From JAFGLZ01 sp964622545 (GTDB lineage: Bacteria; Planctomycetota; Phycisphaerae; UBA1845; JAFGLZ01), in assembly GCA_964622545.1 (NCBI GenBank), contig CAZUQM010000002.1, positions 1-64,000 of the forward strand: a stretch of 64,000 nucleotides of DNA. The letters are read 5' to 3'. Shown here piece after piece: positions 7,919-15,062 of the stretch (positions are counted from its first letter, which is position 1; each line of letters begins with the position of its first letter). The notes below the pieces were generated by a model that did no database searches, was not told the origin of the DNA, and worked only from the letters and a program-made list of their open reading frames with translations. The translations under genes were made by a program, and so were the position numbers.

Positions 7919-9414
7919 GATGACGAAGCCTCCGAAGCGGCGGTCTCCTCCCCGGCCTGCTCCTCGGCCTGGTCGGTCACGCCTTGCTTTTGCTTGAGCT
8001 CGGTATAGTCAATCGCCTTGTAGAGCAGATCGTGCAGCCCGACGATCTCGCAGTCGACCTTCTGGTCTTCCATCAGCTCCTTGAGCTGCTTCTTGCAGTT
8101 GGCGCACGGGGCGACGCAATACTTGGCGCCCGTGGCGCGGATCTGCTCGGCCTTGGCCTTGCCGCTGAGCCCCGTGCGATAGGGTCGCAACTCGTCGATC
8201 GACACCGTCCCCCCCCCACCGCCGCAGCAAATGTTCTCCTCGCGGTTCGGCGTCATCTCGACGAAGTCCTTGCAGATGTACTTCAGGAGTTCGCGGGGCT
8301 GATCGATAATCCAACCCGCCCGTGAGATGTTGCACGGATCGTGGTAGGTCACGCGTTCCTCAATCGCACCCGGCATCAGCTTCAGCTTGCCCGCCTTCCA
8401 CATCTCGTAGGCGTATTCCATGCAGTTGATGACCGGCAAGGCCTCCTCCCCGCCGCAGAACATGGGTACACCCGCCTTGGCCGATCGGCTCGCATGCCCG
8501 CACTCGCCGATCATGATCGCCTTGGCGTTGAGCCGCTTGGCCTCGTCATGCAGCTTGCTGACCACGCGGTCCCAGATGCGGTCGCTGTAGAACAAGCCAT
8601 AGTTGATGCCGTCGTGGTACTGCTTGCCGATCGTCCAGGAGGCGCCCGTCGCGGTCATGACGGCCGCGTTGCCCATCAGGGTCTCCGCCTCCATCATGAA
8701 GTCGCTCACCGCCGGGAAGAAGGCAAAATCCGCCCCTTCTACGTCCAACGGAAACGGCAGCTTGACGCCCTGCTCCTCCTCCATGTCGTCCTCGAGGAAT
8801 TCCAGACCGTCAAGAATGGCGGGCAGGGGGAAACCCGACGTGTTGCCCGTCTCCCCCTCGAGTTGTTCCCGGGTGCTCACGACCAGCGCCCGAGGGGCAA
8901 TATCGATCTCGCTGAGTGTGTATCGCGCCAGGTGGGTCAGCAAGCCGTGATCGATGCCCATCGGACACTCCAACGTGCACTTCCGACAGGCCGTGCAGTT
9001 CCAGACCGATTCGGCCATCTGTTGGAGCTTCTCGTCTGTCAGATCTCCGCGTCCCGTCAGGCCACCCCATAGACGCCCCCAGAACGTGAAATACCGTTTG
9101 TAAACGTCCAGCAGCAACGAAGAGCGCTGGCAGGGAACATCGTTCGGATCGCCGGTGGCCTGGTAGAGCATGCACTCGACGGTGCACTTACCGCACTTGG
9201 CCTGAACGCGAATGTAGTGATCCAAGGCCATCACGTAGGACGGATTGTTCTGCAGGATGGCCGCGAAGGCCTCGAGGAACTTGCGCGGCCGATCGGACGT
9301 GAGCGGGTGTTCGATATGGTACCGTACGTCCAGCCGCTGCTGCTTCCGCAGGTCAACCGGTCGCGTGTTCTCCTTGGCCTTGCCCTGGCCTTCTGCATCC
9401 AACAATGTCTTCAT
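7915..9414 (-). CDS. HdrD/DsrK-like iron-sulfur subunit with CCG domains
   Basis: The 499-residue cytoplasmic protein has a ferredoxin-like region with CGKCTVEC and CTACRKCTLECP (first third) and cysteine-rich CCG domains in the second half. The last shows NICCGGGGG followed by CAPCANC, the signature that binds the unusual [4Fe-4S] cluster of heterodisulfide reductase HdrD and DsrK. By family it reduces or oxidises a disulfide or protein thiol at the cytoplasmic face, coupled to the NarI-like membrane subunit. The frame extends to 9498, but the ATG at 9414 has GGAGAGG immediately upstream. It leads the K-M-O-P/J gene order. No dsrAB genes occur in the window, so the physiological substrate is open. 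Confidence 0.87.
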   Translation of the reverse strand: MKTLLDAEGQGKAKENTRPVDLRKQQRLDVRYHIEHPLTSDRPRKFLEAFAAILQNNPSYVMALDHYIRVQAKCGKCTVECMLYQATGDPNDVPCQRSSLLLDVYKRYFTFWGRLWGGLTGRGDLTDEKLQQMAESVWNCTACRKCTLECPMGIDHGLLTHLARYTLSEIDIAPRALVVSTREQLEGETGNTSGFPLPAILDGLEFLEDDMEEEQGVKLPFPLDVEGADFAFFPAVSDFMMEAETLMGNAAVMTATGASWTIGKQYHDGINYGLFYSDRIWDRVVSKLHDEAKRLNAKAIMIGECGHASRSAKAGVPMFCGGEEALPVINCMEYAYEMWKAGKLKLMPGAIEERVTYHDPCNISRAGWIIDQPRELLKYICKDFVEMTPNREENICCGGGGGTVSIDELRPYRTGLSGKAKAEQIRATGAKYCVAPCANCKKQLKELMEDQKVDCEIVGLHDLLYKAIDYTELKQKQGVTDQAEEQAGEETAASEASSS

Positions 9415-9529
9415 CAGACCTCTCCGCAGGTTGAACCACATGGTGTGGCAGCCGTCCCGTCGCACAAGACGGCCTTGGCATTCCGTTGAGCTTCGCAACG
9501 AGGAGCGCCCCCCCTATCGGGCCCCCTCC

Positions 9530-9967
9530 TCATGATTGCTGTGACGGCTCGGGGCGGTCCTCCGACGACGTCGCCCACTTCCGGTAGTAATCGCAGTCGC
9601 GACAAGCTCGTTCGCGCCAAGGACCACACACACCCAGCGAACGCAGCTCGAAGCAGTCCAGCGCCCTGGCACGGTACGTCGGGCAGTCCGAGCACGGCGC
9701 CTCGGGCACGGCATCCTCATCCGAGATCCCTTGAGCATGCTGCCAGCAGAAAGGCCTGTGGTCCAACTCCTCATCGAGCGCGCTAGTGCTCATCGCGTTG
9801 GCCGTCATAAAGTAACGGAGATCATCGACGAGGATCCGATACTGGCCGCCCATGGTCCGCTGCCCACGCAGCCGCCCATCCTTGATCCACTTGACGATCG
9901 TATCCGGACTGACCAGGCAGTATCTCGCTGCTTGCCCGCTCGTCAGTCCGATCGGTTTACCGCCCAC
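9530..9967 (-). CDS. Small MerR/excisionase-type HTH protein with Cys-rich C-terminal domain
   Basis: The 145-residue protein starts at GTG with AAGGG eight bases upstream. Residues 1-55 form a helix-turn-helix_17/excisionase-like DNA-binding domain (LTSGQAARYCLVSPDTIVKW followed by a wing). The C-terminal half is rich in cysteine: CWQH, CSDC, CFEL, VCGPW and CRDCDYYRKW, suggesting a metal or iron-sulfur site. It lies 115 bp upstream of the HdrD-like gene on the same strand and directly downstream of the proposed sigma-54 promoter. It may be a redox-responsive co-regulator of the complex or act with the sigma-54 activator. This function is inference. Confidence 0.7.
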   Translation of the reverse strand: MGGKPIGLTSGQAARYCLVSPDTIVKWIKDGRLRGQRTMGGQYRILVDDLRYFMTANAMSTSALDEELDHRPFCWQHAQGISDEDAVPEAPCSDCPTYRARALDCFELRSLGVCGPWRERACRDCDYYRKWATSSEDRPEPSQQS

Positions 9968-10020
9968 GATATAGCCCTTCTACGGCCTTTGCCACGTTCA
10001 CGACGAATGAAGTCATCTCG

Positions 10021-10048
10021 CCGAAATCGCGACGATCGGCGATTTCGG
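10021..10048. promoter_or_regulatory. Perfect 10-bp inverted repeat in the leader of the redox-complex operon
   Basis: CCGAAATCGC (10021-10030) and GCGATTTCGG (10039-10048) are exact reverse complements separated by 8 bp. The site lies between the proposed sigma-54 promoter (10076-10091) and the GTG at 9967, about +17 to +44 of the transcript. It could be an operator, an RNA hairpin that attenuates or stabilises the message, or a binding site for the small HTH protein. There is no T-run on the minus strand after it, so a simple terminator is unlikely. Confidence 0.65.
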
Positions 10049-10075
10049 TGTTTACCGTGAACTCGCCATATTCGT

Positions 10076-10091
10076 TTCATTCGGCGTGCCA
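10076..10091 (-). promoter_or_regulatory. Probable sigma-54 (-24/-12) promoter of the redox-complex operon
   Basis: The minus strand reads TGGCACG (10091-10085), four bases, then ATGAA (10080-10076). This matches the -24 element TGGCACG completely and has G at the -13 position, but A replaces the usual C of the -12 GC. Transcription would begin near 10065, about 100 bp above the GTG of the HTH gene. A sigma-54 activator gene ends at 10243 and two activator-like inverted repeats lie upstream at the right distance. Confidence 0.55.
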
Positions 10092-10180
10092 AATCTGCAA
10101 CATCGGTCGAAGTTGGCTTTAACGTATTCCTGTCCAATATCTTATATCTTAGTCCGCACTAACCGACGAACGTCGTTTCA

Positions 10181-10193
10181 TTGCATGTTGCAA
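10181..10193. promoter_or_regulatory. Candidate activator-binding site 1 (TTGCA-N3-TGCAA)
   Basis: TTGCATGTTGCAA is an inverted repeat with 5-bp arms and a 3-bp spacer, flanked by near-symmetric TTTC/GAAA. Its centre is about 122 bp upstream of the predicted sigma-54 start. A second copy lies exactly 33 bp away. Confidence 0.65.
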
Positions 10194-10213
10194 GAAATGG
10201 GGGTGGCGTTGCG

Positions 10214-10226
10214 TTGCATGTTGCAC
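10214..10226. promoter_or_regulatory. Candidate activator-binding site 2 (TTGCA-N3-TGCA)
   Basis: TTGCATGTTGCAC repeats the first twelve bases of site 1 exactly. The centre-to-centre distance is 33 bp, three helical turns, so two dimers would sit on the same DNA face. The site lies 17 bp below the stop codon of the sigma-54 activator gene. Confidence 0.65.
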
Positions 10227-10242
10227 GAATCGCAACAACGCC

Positions 10243-11577
10243 TCATCGGTCCGGCGCACTGATGTGCAGCCGCTTCATCTTCCGCCAGAGGGTGGATGGG
10301 TCGATGCCGAGATCGCGGGCCGTCCGGCCGCGATGCCAATCGTTCCGCTTCAGCGTCTCGACGATCAGACGCGTCTCGGCGTCCGCCAGCTTGGTGGGCT
10401 GCTCGGGCAGCTCGTTCTGACCGGACTGCAGTTGCCCGGGCAGGTGGTGTGGCTCGATGTGACCCTGCGAGCAGAGGACGAAGGCGTGCTCGACCGCGTT
10501 CTCGAGCTCGCGCACGTTGCCGGGCCAATCGTGGGCCATCAGGATCCTCATCGCCTCGTCGCTGGTGCCCTCCACGAACTTGCCGCGTAACGCGTTGAAC
10601 CTCGCGATGAAGTGGTCGACCAGCAGCGGTATGTCCTCGCGCCGCTTGCGGAGCGGCGGGAGCCTCATGCCCACGACCTTGACCCGGTAATACAGATCGC
10701 GTCGGAACGTGCCGCGCTCGGCCATGGCCTGCAAGTCGTGGTTGGTCGCGGCCAGAATGCGCACGTCGGCACGTACGCTGCGCTCGCTGCCCAGGGGCTC
10801 GTACTCTCTCTCCTGCAAGACGCGCAACAGCCGAACCTGCAGGGCCGGCGAGATGTCTCCGATCTCGTCAAGGAAGAGCGTCCCGCCTTCGGCCTGGGCG
10901 AACCGTCCGATCTTTCGGCGCTTGGCGTCGGTGAACGCGCCCGCCTCGTGTCCGAACAGCTCCGATTCCAGCAACGAATCGGGCAAGGCACCGCAGTTCA
11001 CGGCAACGAACGGTCCCTCGCGACGCGGGCTCAGGTCGTGAATCGCCCGCGCGAAAAGCTCCTTGCCCGTGCCGCTCTCTCCCTCGATCAGAACGGTGCT
11101 CTCGCTCTCGGCCACCTCGGGCAGGATGTCGAACAGCCCTCGCATGACGGGATTGCGACTGATGATGTCCTGGAAGCTGTGTTGGTGGTCGATCTCCCGC
11201 CGGAGCTGTTCGACCAGGGTCAGGTCGCGGAAGGTCTCCACACCGCCGATCATCCTGCCGTTCTCATCTCGAAGCACGGACGTGGAGATGCTGATCGGGA
11301 TCCGCTCGTTATCGGCCGTGGTGATCGTCACCCTCTTGTTGACGACGGGCTTGCCCGTGCGCAACGTCTGATGCAGGGCGCAGGCCGAATCGCAGATGCT
11401 CGCCCGGAAGACCTCGCAACACGGCCGTCCGATAGCCTCTTGGCGCGAGACGCCGGTGGTCTCCTCCGCGGCACGGTTGAAGGATGTGATTCGCCAGTTG
11501 CTATCCACCGTGAACACGCCGTCTGCGATGCTATCGAGGATCACGTGGTGGATGGATGGCAGCGCCTCGGTATCCAT
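10243..11577 (-). CDS. PAS-containing sigma-54-dependent transcriptional activator
   Basis: The 444-residue protein has an N-terminal PAS domain (about 8-125), an AAA+ domain (about 140-375) and a Fis-type HTH (about 400-440, ARDLGIDPSTLWRKMKRL). Walker A reads GESGTGKE, Walker B GGTLFLDEIGD, and the sigma-54 contact loop GAFTDA instead of the usual GAFTGA. The PAS domain carries CC...C...C (GRPCCEVFRASICDSACAL), which could hold a cluster or sense thiol redox state. There is no receiver domain, so it should sense a signal directly. It is transcribed toward the Dsr/Hme-like operon, which it probably controls through the inverted repeats just below its stop codon. GAGG lies four bases before the ATG. 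Confidence 0.9.
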   Translation of the reverse strand: MDTEALPSIHHVILDSIADGVFTVDSNWRITSFNRAAEETTGVSRQEAIGRPCCEVFRASICDSACALHQTLRTGKPVVNKRVTITTADNERIPISISTSVLRDENGRMIGGVETFRDLTLVEQLRREIDHQHSFQDIISRNPVMRGLFDILPEVAESESTVLIEGESGTGKELFARAIHDLSPRREGPFVAVNCGALPDSLLESELFGHEAGAFTDAKRRKIGRFAQAEGGTLFLDEIGDISPALQVRLLRVLQEREYEPLGSERSVRADVRILAATNHDLQAMAERGTFRRDLYYRVKVVGMRLPPLRKRREDIPLLVDHFIARFNALRGKFVEGTSDEAMRILMAHDWPGNVRELENAVEHAFVLCSQGHIEPHHLPGQLQSGQNELPEQPTKLADAETRLIVETLKRNDWHRGRTARDLGIDPSTLWRKMKRLHISAPDR

Positions 11578-11834
11578 AAGGCCTCTTTAAGACTCGCAGC
11601 ACCGATCGCTCGGGAGATGTCTCGCACGGGCTCGCCTGGCCCGAGACCTGAATTCCCTATATTAGGACAGACCCGTCGCGCGCTGCAACATCCGCCTAGG
11701 CCTGAGAATCCGGTAATCCGATGACCCATCCATAAGAGACGCCGCCCGAGGTCTCCGGCGACCCCAAGGCGGCGTGTGATGGGCAGGTAGGTGAGCCCGG
11801 CCGGTCACCGGGCTCGCAAGGAACATCGTGCGTG
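11578..11834. other. Intergenic region with two hairpins
   Basis: Downstream of the chemoreceptor gene (minus strand), GAGCCCGG and CCGGGCTC form an 8-bp stem near 11791-11815, and ACGCCGCC pairs with GGCGGCGT across about 24 bp near 11738-11776. Neither is followed by a T-run, so they are only possible factor-dependent terminators. A weak promoter for the sigma-54 activator (TTGCAG, 18 bp, TAATAT on the minus strand) lies near 11659-11690. Confidence 0.3.
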
Positions 11835-14189
11835 CTAGAAGTCGCCGAGGTTGTTCGACGCGTCGGCCTGACCGGAAACCTCGGACCCCTCGGTGAAGAA
11901 CTCGTCATTCGGCGAGGTCGATACTGCGGCTGGTTGGGTGGCGTGTTGGACGGAATGGACTGGATGGCTCACCGGGCGCTGGGTGGCCTGCCGGGCCGGC
12001 TGCGAACTGCTGCCGCCGACAAGCCTGACAAGAACGCCGACCATCTCCTTGACGTTCTCAGCTTGGGCGCTGAGCTCCTCGGCGGCGCTGGCTGATTCTT
12101 CCGCGCCGGCCGCGTTCGATTGCGTTACCTTGTCCATCTGGGACACGGCCGTGTTGACTTGGTCAACACCCTGGGCCTGCTCCGACGAGGCCTGCGTGAT
12201 CTGAGCGATCAGGTCGGCCACCTTGGTCGCCGACTCGCCGACCTTGTTGAAGCTCTCGGTCGTCGACTGGTTCAGCTCGACGCCGCGCTGGACGCGGTTG
12301 ACGGTCTGTTCGATCAAGCTGCCCGTCTCGCGGGCCGCTTCGGCCGCGCGCTGGGCCAGATTGCGGACCTCATCGGCCACCACCGCGAAGCCCTTGCCGT
12401 GCTCGCCGGCACGGGCCGCCTCCACCGCCGCGTTGAGCGCCAGCAGGTTGGTCTGGAAGGCGATCTCCTCGATCACCTTGATGATCTTGCTGATCTGGTC
12501 GCTGGCCTCGGAGATCTCCTGCATCGACTGAGACGTCTCTCTCATCGCCCCGTCGGCCTCGGTGATGATCTGGCTGGCCTCAGACATGAACTGGTTCGCC
12601 TGCTGGGCGTTGTCAGCGTTCTGGCGGGACATCGCAGCCATCTCTTCCAACGCGCTGCTCGTCTCCTCCAGACTGCTGGCCTGTTCGCTGGCGCCCTCAG
12701 CCAGACCTTGACTGGCGGTGCTGACCTGCGTGGCCGCGTCGTTGACCTGCTCGGCGCCTTCGTTCAGACCGGAGATGATCTGCTTCAGCGCCCGAGTGAT
12801 GCCGCGGGCGATGAACAACGCCAGCCCGATGCCGATCAGGATCGCGATCAAGCCAACAACCGTGACGTTCCGCTTCGTCCCCTGGGCCGCGTCCAGCATG
12901 GCCTCATCGGTCATGACGTTGGCCTTGACCTCGGCGCGAATCCGGTTGAGCAGGTCCTGGACCTTCTCGAGGTTCGGCTTGGTCTTGGCCGCGAACAGGG
13001 CATTGGCCTGCCTACTGCCCTCGAGCGATTCCTCAGCATAGTCCTTGCATGCGTTGAGGGCCTCGCGCGTCTCGTGGAGGGCCTTGAGCGTCTCGTGCTG
13101 GTAGATCTCGCGGGCCTTCTTCTGGGCTGCGACGAGCTCCGTCTCAGCATGGATGGCCGCGTAGAAATGCTCGGCCACGCCGTCGAGGGCGGGAATCGTC
13201 TCGGCCGTGTAGACCTTCTTGGCGTCGTCGATCTTGCCCTCGGCTAACGCCTTCTTGATCTTGATGGCCGACCGATGCAGTCTGTCATGCGGTTCGCGGC
13301 AGGCGGCCAGCTGCTTGCCCAACTCGGGGAAGGATTCGCACCATTTCTTGCACTGATCGCTCTCCAGGAACTTGCCGAACGCACACTGGGTCGGGTCGGT
13401 CTCGATGTCCAGCTTCTTGTCACCGACGACACAGGCCTTGCACACCGTGGCCATCCACTTGCGGTGGTCGTCCAGCCGATCCTTCATCGTATCGGCCAGC
13501 CCCGGGTGGCACTGCTTCCACTGAGCCGCGATCTTCGAGGCGGTCTCATGCAACCGAGCGTGCGGCTCCTCGCAGGCGGCCAGCAGGGAACCGAAAGCGG
13601 AATCCTGCTCGGCCAGGGCACGGGCCTCGCCGTACAGCCATTTCCCGAACGCGCATTGCTTCGGATCGGTCTGGACGGTGAGGTGATCGAGGTTCTCGAG
13701 GAACAGCTCGGCCACGTTGTTGGCCCAGGCCAGATGGTCCGACTCACGGGCCGCCAGGAGACCGGGCAGCGAGGCATCGGCCTGTTTGAAGACCTGCTTG
13801 ATCTCGGCCGCGGAGTCGTGCAGGCTTCTGTGGTAGGCCTCGATCTCCTTGAGCATGGGCGCGATCGACGGAACGGCCGCCTCGGCCTGCTTGCGGTGCT
13901 CACCGTAGAGCCACTTGCCGAAGGCACACTGGGTGTGGTCGAGTTGGACCTCGAGTGTCGTAACGCTATCGTCGGTCAGCAAAGCCGAGACCTCGTTGGC
14001 CCAGTTGAGGTGGTCGACTTCCTTTTGTGCCATCTCGCCGTCAAGCTTGTTGCCCGTGATGACCTCGCTGGCGTTGCCGACGATGCCGCCGACCCCAAAG
14101 TAGGCGAGGCCCCAGATCCCGCCAAGCAGGACTAGGATGACCCCGAAGCCCAATCCAATACGCTTGCCGATGGTTAGCTCGCCAAACAT
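11835..14189 (-). CDS. Methyl-accepting chemotaxis protein with three tandem CZB zinc-binding modules
   Basis: The 784-residue receptor has a first transmembrane helix (about 10-35), a long external domain, a second helix (about 447-470), a linker and a canonical cytoplasmic signalling tip (EIAFQTNLLALNAAVEAARA with GFAVVADEVRNLAQR). The external part contains three repeats, each with the CZB ligand set: DHxxW (DHLNW, DHLAW, DHRKW), CAFGKW or CAFGKF, and HxxxH (HRSLH, HARLH, HDRLH). CZB domains bind zinc and sense zinc or oxidants such as hypochlorous acid, but are mostly cytoplasmic and single. A candidate flagellar-sigma promoter lies upstream. GAGGAG precedes the ATG. The two-component pair upstream may be unrelated. 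Confidence 0.9.
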   Translation of the reverse strand: MFGELTIGKRIGLGFGVILVLLGGIWGLAYFGVGGIVGNASEVITGNKLDGEMAQKEVDHLNWANEVSALLTDDSVTTLEVQLDHTQCAFGKWLYGEHRKQAEAAVPSIAPMLKEIEAYHRSLHDSAAEIKQVFKQADASLPGLLAARESDHLAWANNVAELFLENLDHLTVQTDPKQCAFGKWLYGEARALAEQDSAFGSLLAACEEPHARLHETASKIAAQWKQCHPGLADTMKDRLDDHRKWMATVCKACVVGDKKLDIETDPTQCAFGKFLESDQCKKWCESFPELGKQLAACREPHDRLHRSAIKIKKALAEGKIDDAKKVYTAETIPALDGVAEHFYAAIHAETELVAAQKKAREIYQHETLKALHETREALNACKDYAEESLEGSRQANALFAAKTKPNLEKVQDLLNRIRAEVKANVMTDEAMLDAAQGTKRNVTVVGLIAILIGIGLALFIARGITRALKQIISGLNEGAEQVNDAATQVSTASQGLAEGASEQASSLEETSSALEEMAAMSRQNADNAQQANQFMSEASQIITEADGAMRETSQSMQEISEASDQISKIIKVIEEIAFQTNLLALNAAVEAARAGEHGKGFAVVADEVRNLAQRAAEAARETGSLIEQTVNRVQRGVELNQSTTESFNKVGESATKVADLIAQITQASSEQAQGVDQVNTAVSQMDKVTQSNAAGAEESASAAEELSAQAENVKEMVGVLVRLVGGSSSQPARQATQRPVSHPVHSVQHATQPAAVSTSPNDEFFTEGSEVSGQADASNNLGDF

Positions 14190-14366
14190 GGGGTGTCTCC
14201 TCTCTTAAGCGGAGAAGGCCTGGGCCACGCGGCGCGACCCCGGAGTTCCACAGAAGGACTACGCCATAGGTTGTAAGGCCGAGCCAGGGCAGCCAACCGG
14301 ACCGCCCCCGGCACGCCCCGGAGCCGCCCCAGGACCCTCTAGGACAAACTCCTTAGTCAGGAACAC

Positions 14367-14392
14367 CATCGGCGCAGAATAAGAGGGGATTA
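14367..14392 (-). promoter_or_regulatory. Candidate sigma-28 (FliA) promoter of the chemoreceptor
   Basis: On the minus strand TAAT (14392-14389), 15 bp, then GCCGATGG (14374-14367) matches the TAAA-N15-GCCGATAA consensus at 3 of 4 and 6 of 8 positions with the exact spacing. The start would lie about 165 bp above the ATG at 14189. Chemoreceptor genes are commonly sigma-28 dependent. Confidence 0.42.
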
Positions 14393-14429
14393 ACGTAGGA
14401 TTTCTTTGAGATAGTAGGGATATTCCCCA

Positions 14430-15056
14430 CTAGCGTCGGGATTCAACGACCATGCGCACAAGATCTGCCACGCCATCGGCTTGCATCTTCTCCATCACCT
14501 TGGCCCGACGGGCCTCGATGGCCTTCGTGGTGATCCCCAACATGGCGGCCATCTCTTTGTTCGCCTTGCCCTCAATGATGAGGTCCAATACTTCGCGTTC
14601 CTTAGGGGTCAGTAGCGATATGCGCTGTAAGGTCGTCTGGCACGTAGCCTTGGAGACGCGAGACTCCGCGTCGCGGGCCAGGGCCTCTTGCACACGGTCC
14701 AGGAGGGTCTGATCGCGGAACGGCTTCTCGATGAAGTCCACCGCGCCGCGCTTGATGGTCCGCACGGCCATCGGGATGTCGCCGTGGCCCGATAAGAAGA
14801 TGATCGGGAGCTCGCTTCCTTTGGCCTCCAGCTCTTCCTGGAGCTGCAGCCCGCTCATGCCGCGCATCCGTACGTCGAGCACGACGCAGCCGTGCTGCTT
14901 CGGATCGAAGGCGTCGAGGAAGGCCTCGGCCGATTCAAACGTCTGTGTCTCGAGCTCGACCGACCTCATGAGCAATTGCAGGCCCTTGAGAACGGCCGGG
15001 TCGTCGTCAACGATGTACACCACCGCTTGGTCGGTTTTCGTCATGGGCTGTGTCAT
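14430..15056 (-). CDS. FixJ-like response regulator
   Basis: The 208-residue protein has a receiver domain (about 10-125) with acidic pocket DDD, phosphorylation site Asp in VVLDVRM, conserved Thr/Ser region FLSGHGDI and Lys in EKPF, followed by a LuxR-type HTH (about 145-205, LTPKEREVLDLIIEGKANKE). This is the FixJ/TtrR layout. The gene begins six bases after the stop of the histidine kinase gene, so the two form an operon and a cognate pair. Targets are not evident. Confidence 0.92.
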   Translation of the reverse strand: MTQPMTKTDQAVVYIVDDDPAVLKGLQLLMRSVELETQTFESAEAFLDAFDPKQHGCVVLDVRMRGMSGLQLQEELEAKGSELPIIFLSGHGDIPMAVRTIKRGAVDFIEKPFRDQTLLDRVQEALARDAESRVSKATCQTTLQRISLLTPKEREVLDLIIEGKANKEMAAMLGITTKAIEARRAKVMEKMQADGVADLVRMVVESRR

Positions 15057-15062
15057 GTCGGG

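Noticed and set aside
4403..9414. Assignment as a true sulfite-reduction Dsr operon
   Set aside because: No dsrAB, dsrC or dsrD is in the window. Similarity to DsrMKJOP, Hme and Tmc complexes is at subunit level only, so the neutral name is kept.
9415..9529. Second sigma-54 promoter directly before the HdrD-like gene
   Set aside because: GGCGCTCCTCGTTGC has GG and GC elements but the spacing is one base too long and the -24 element is poor.
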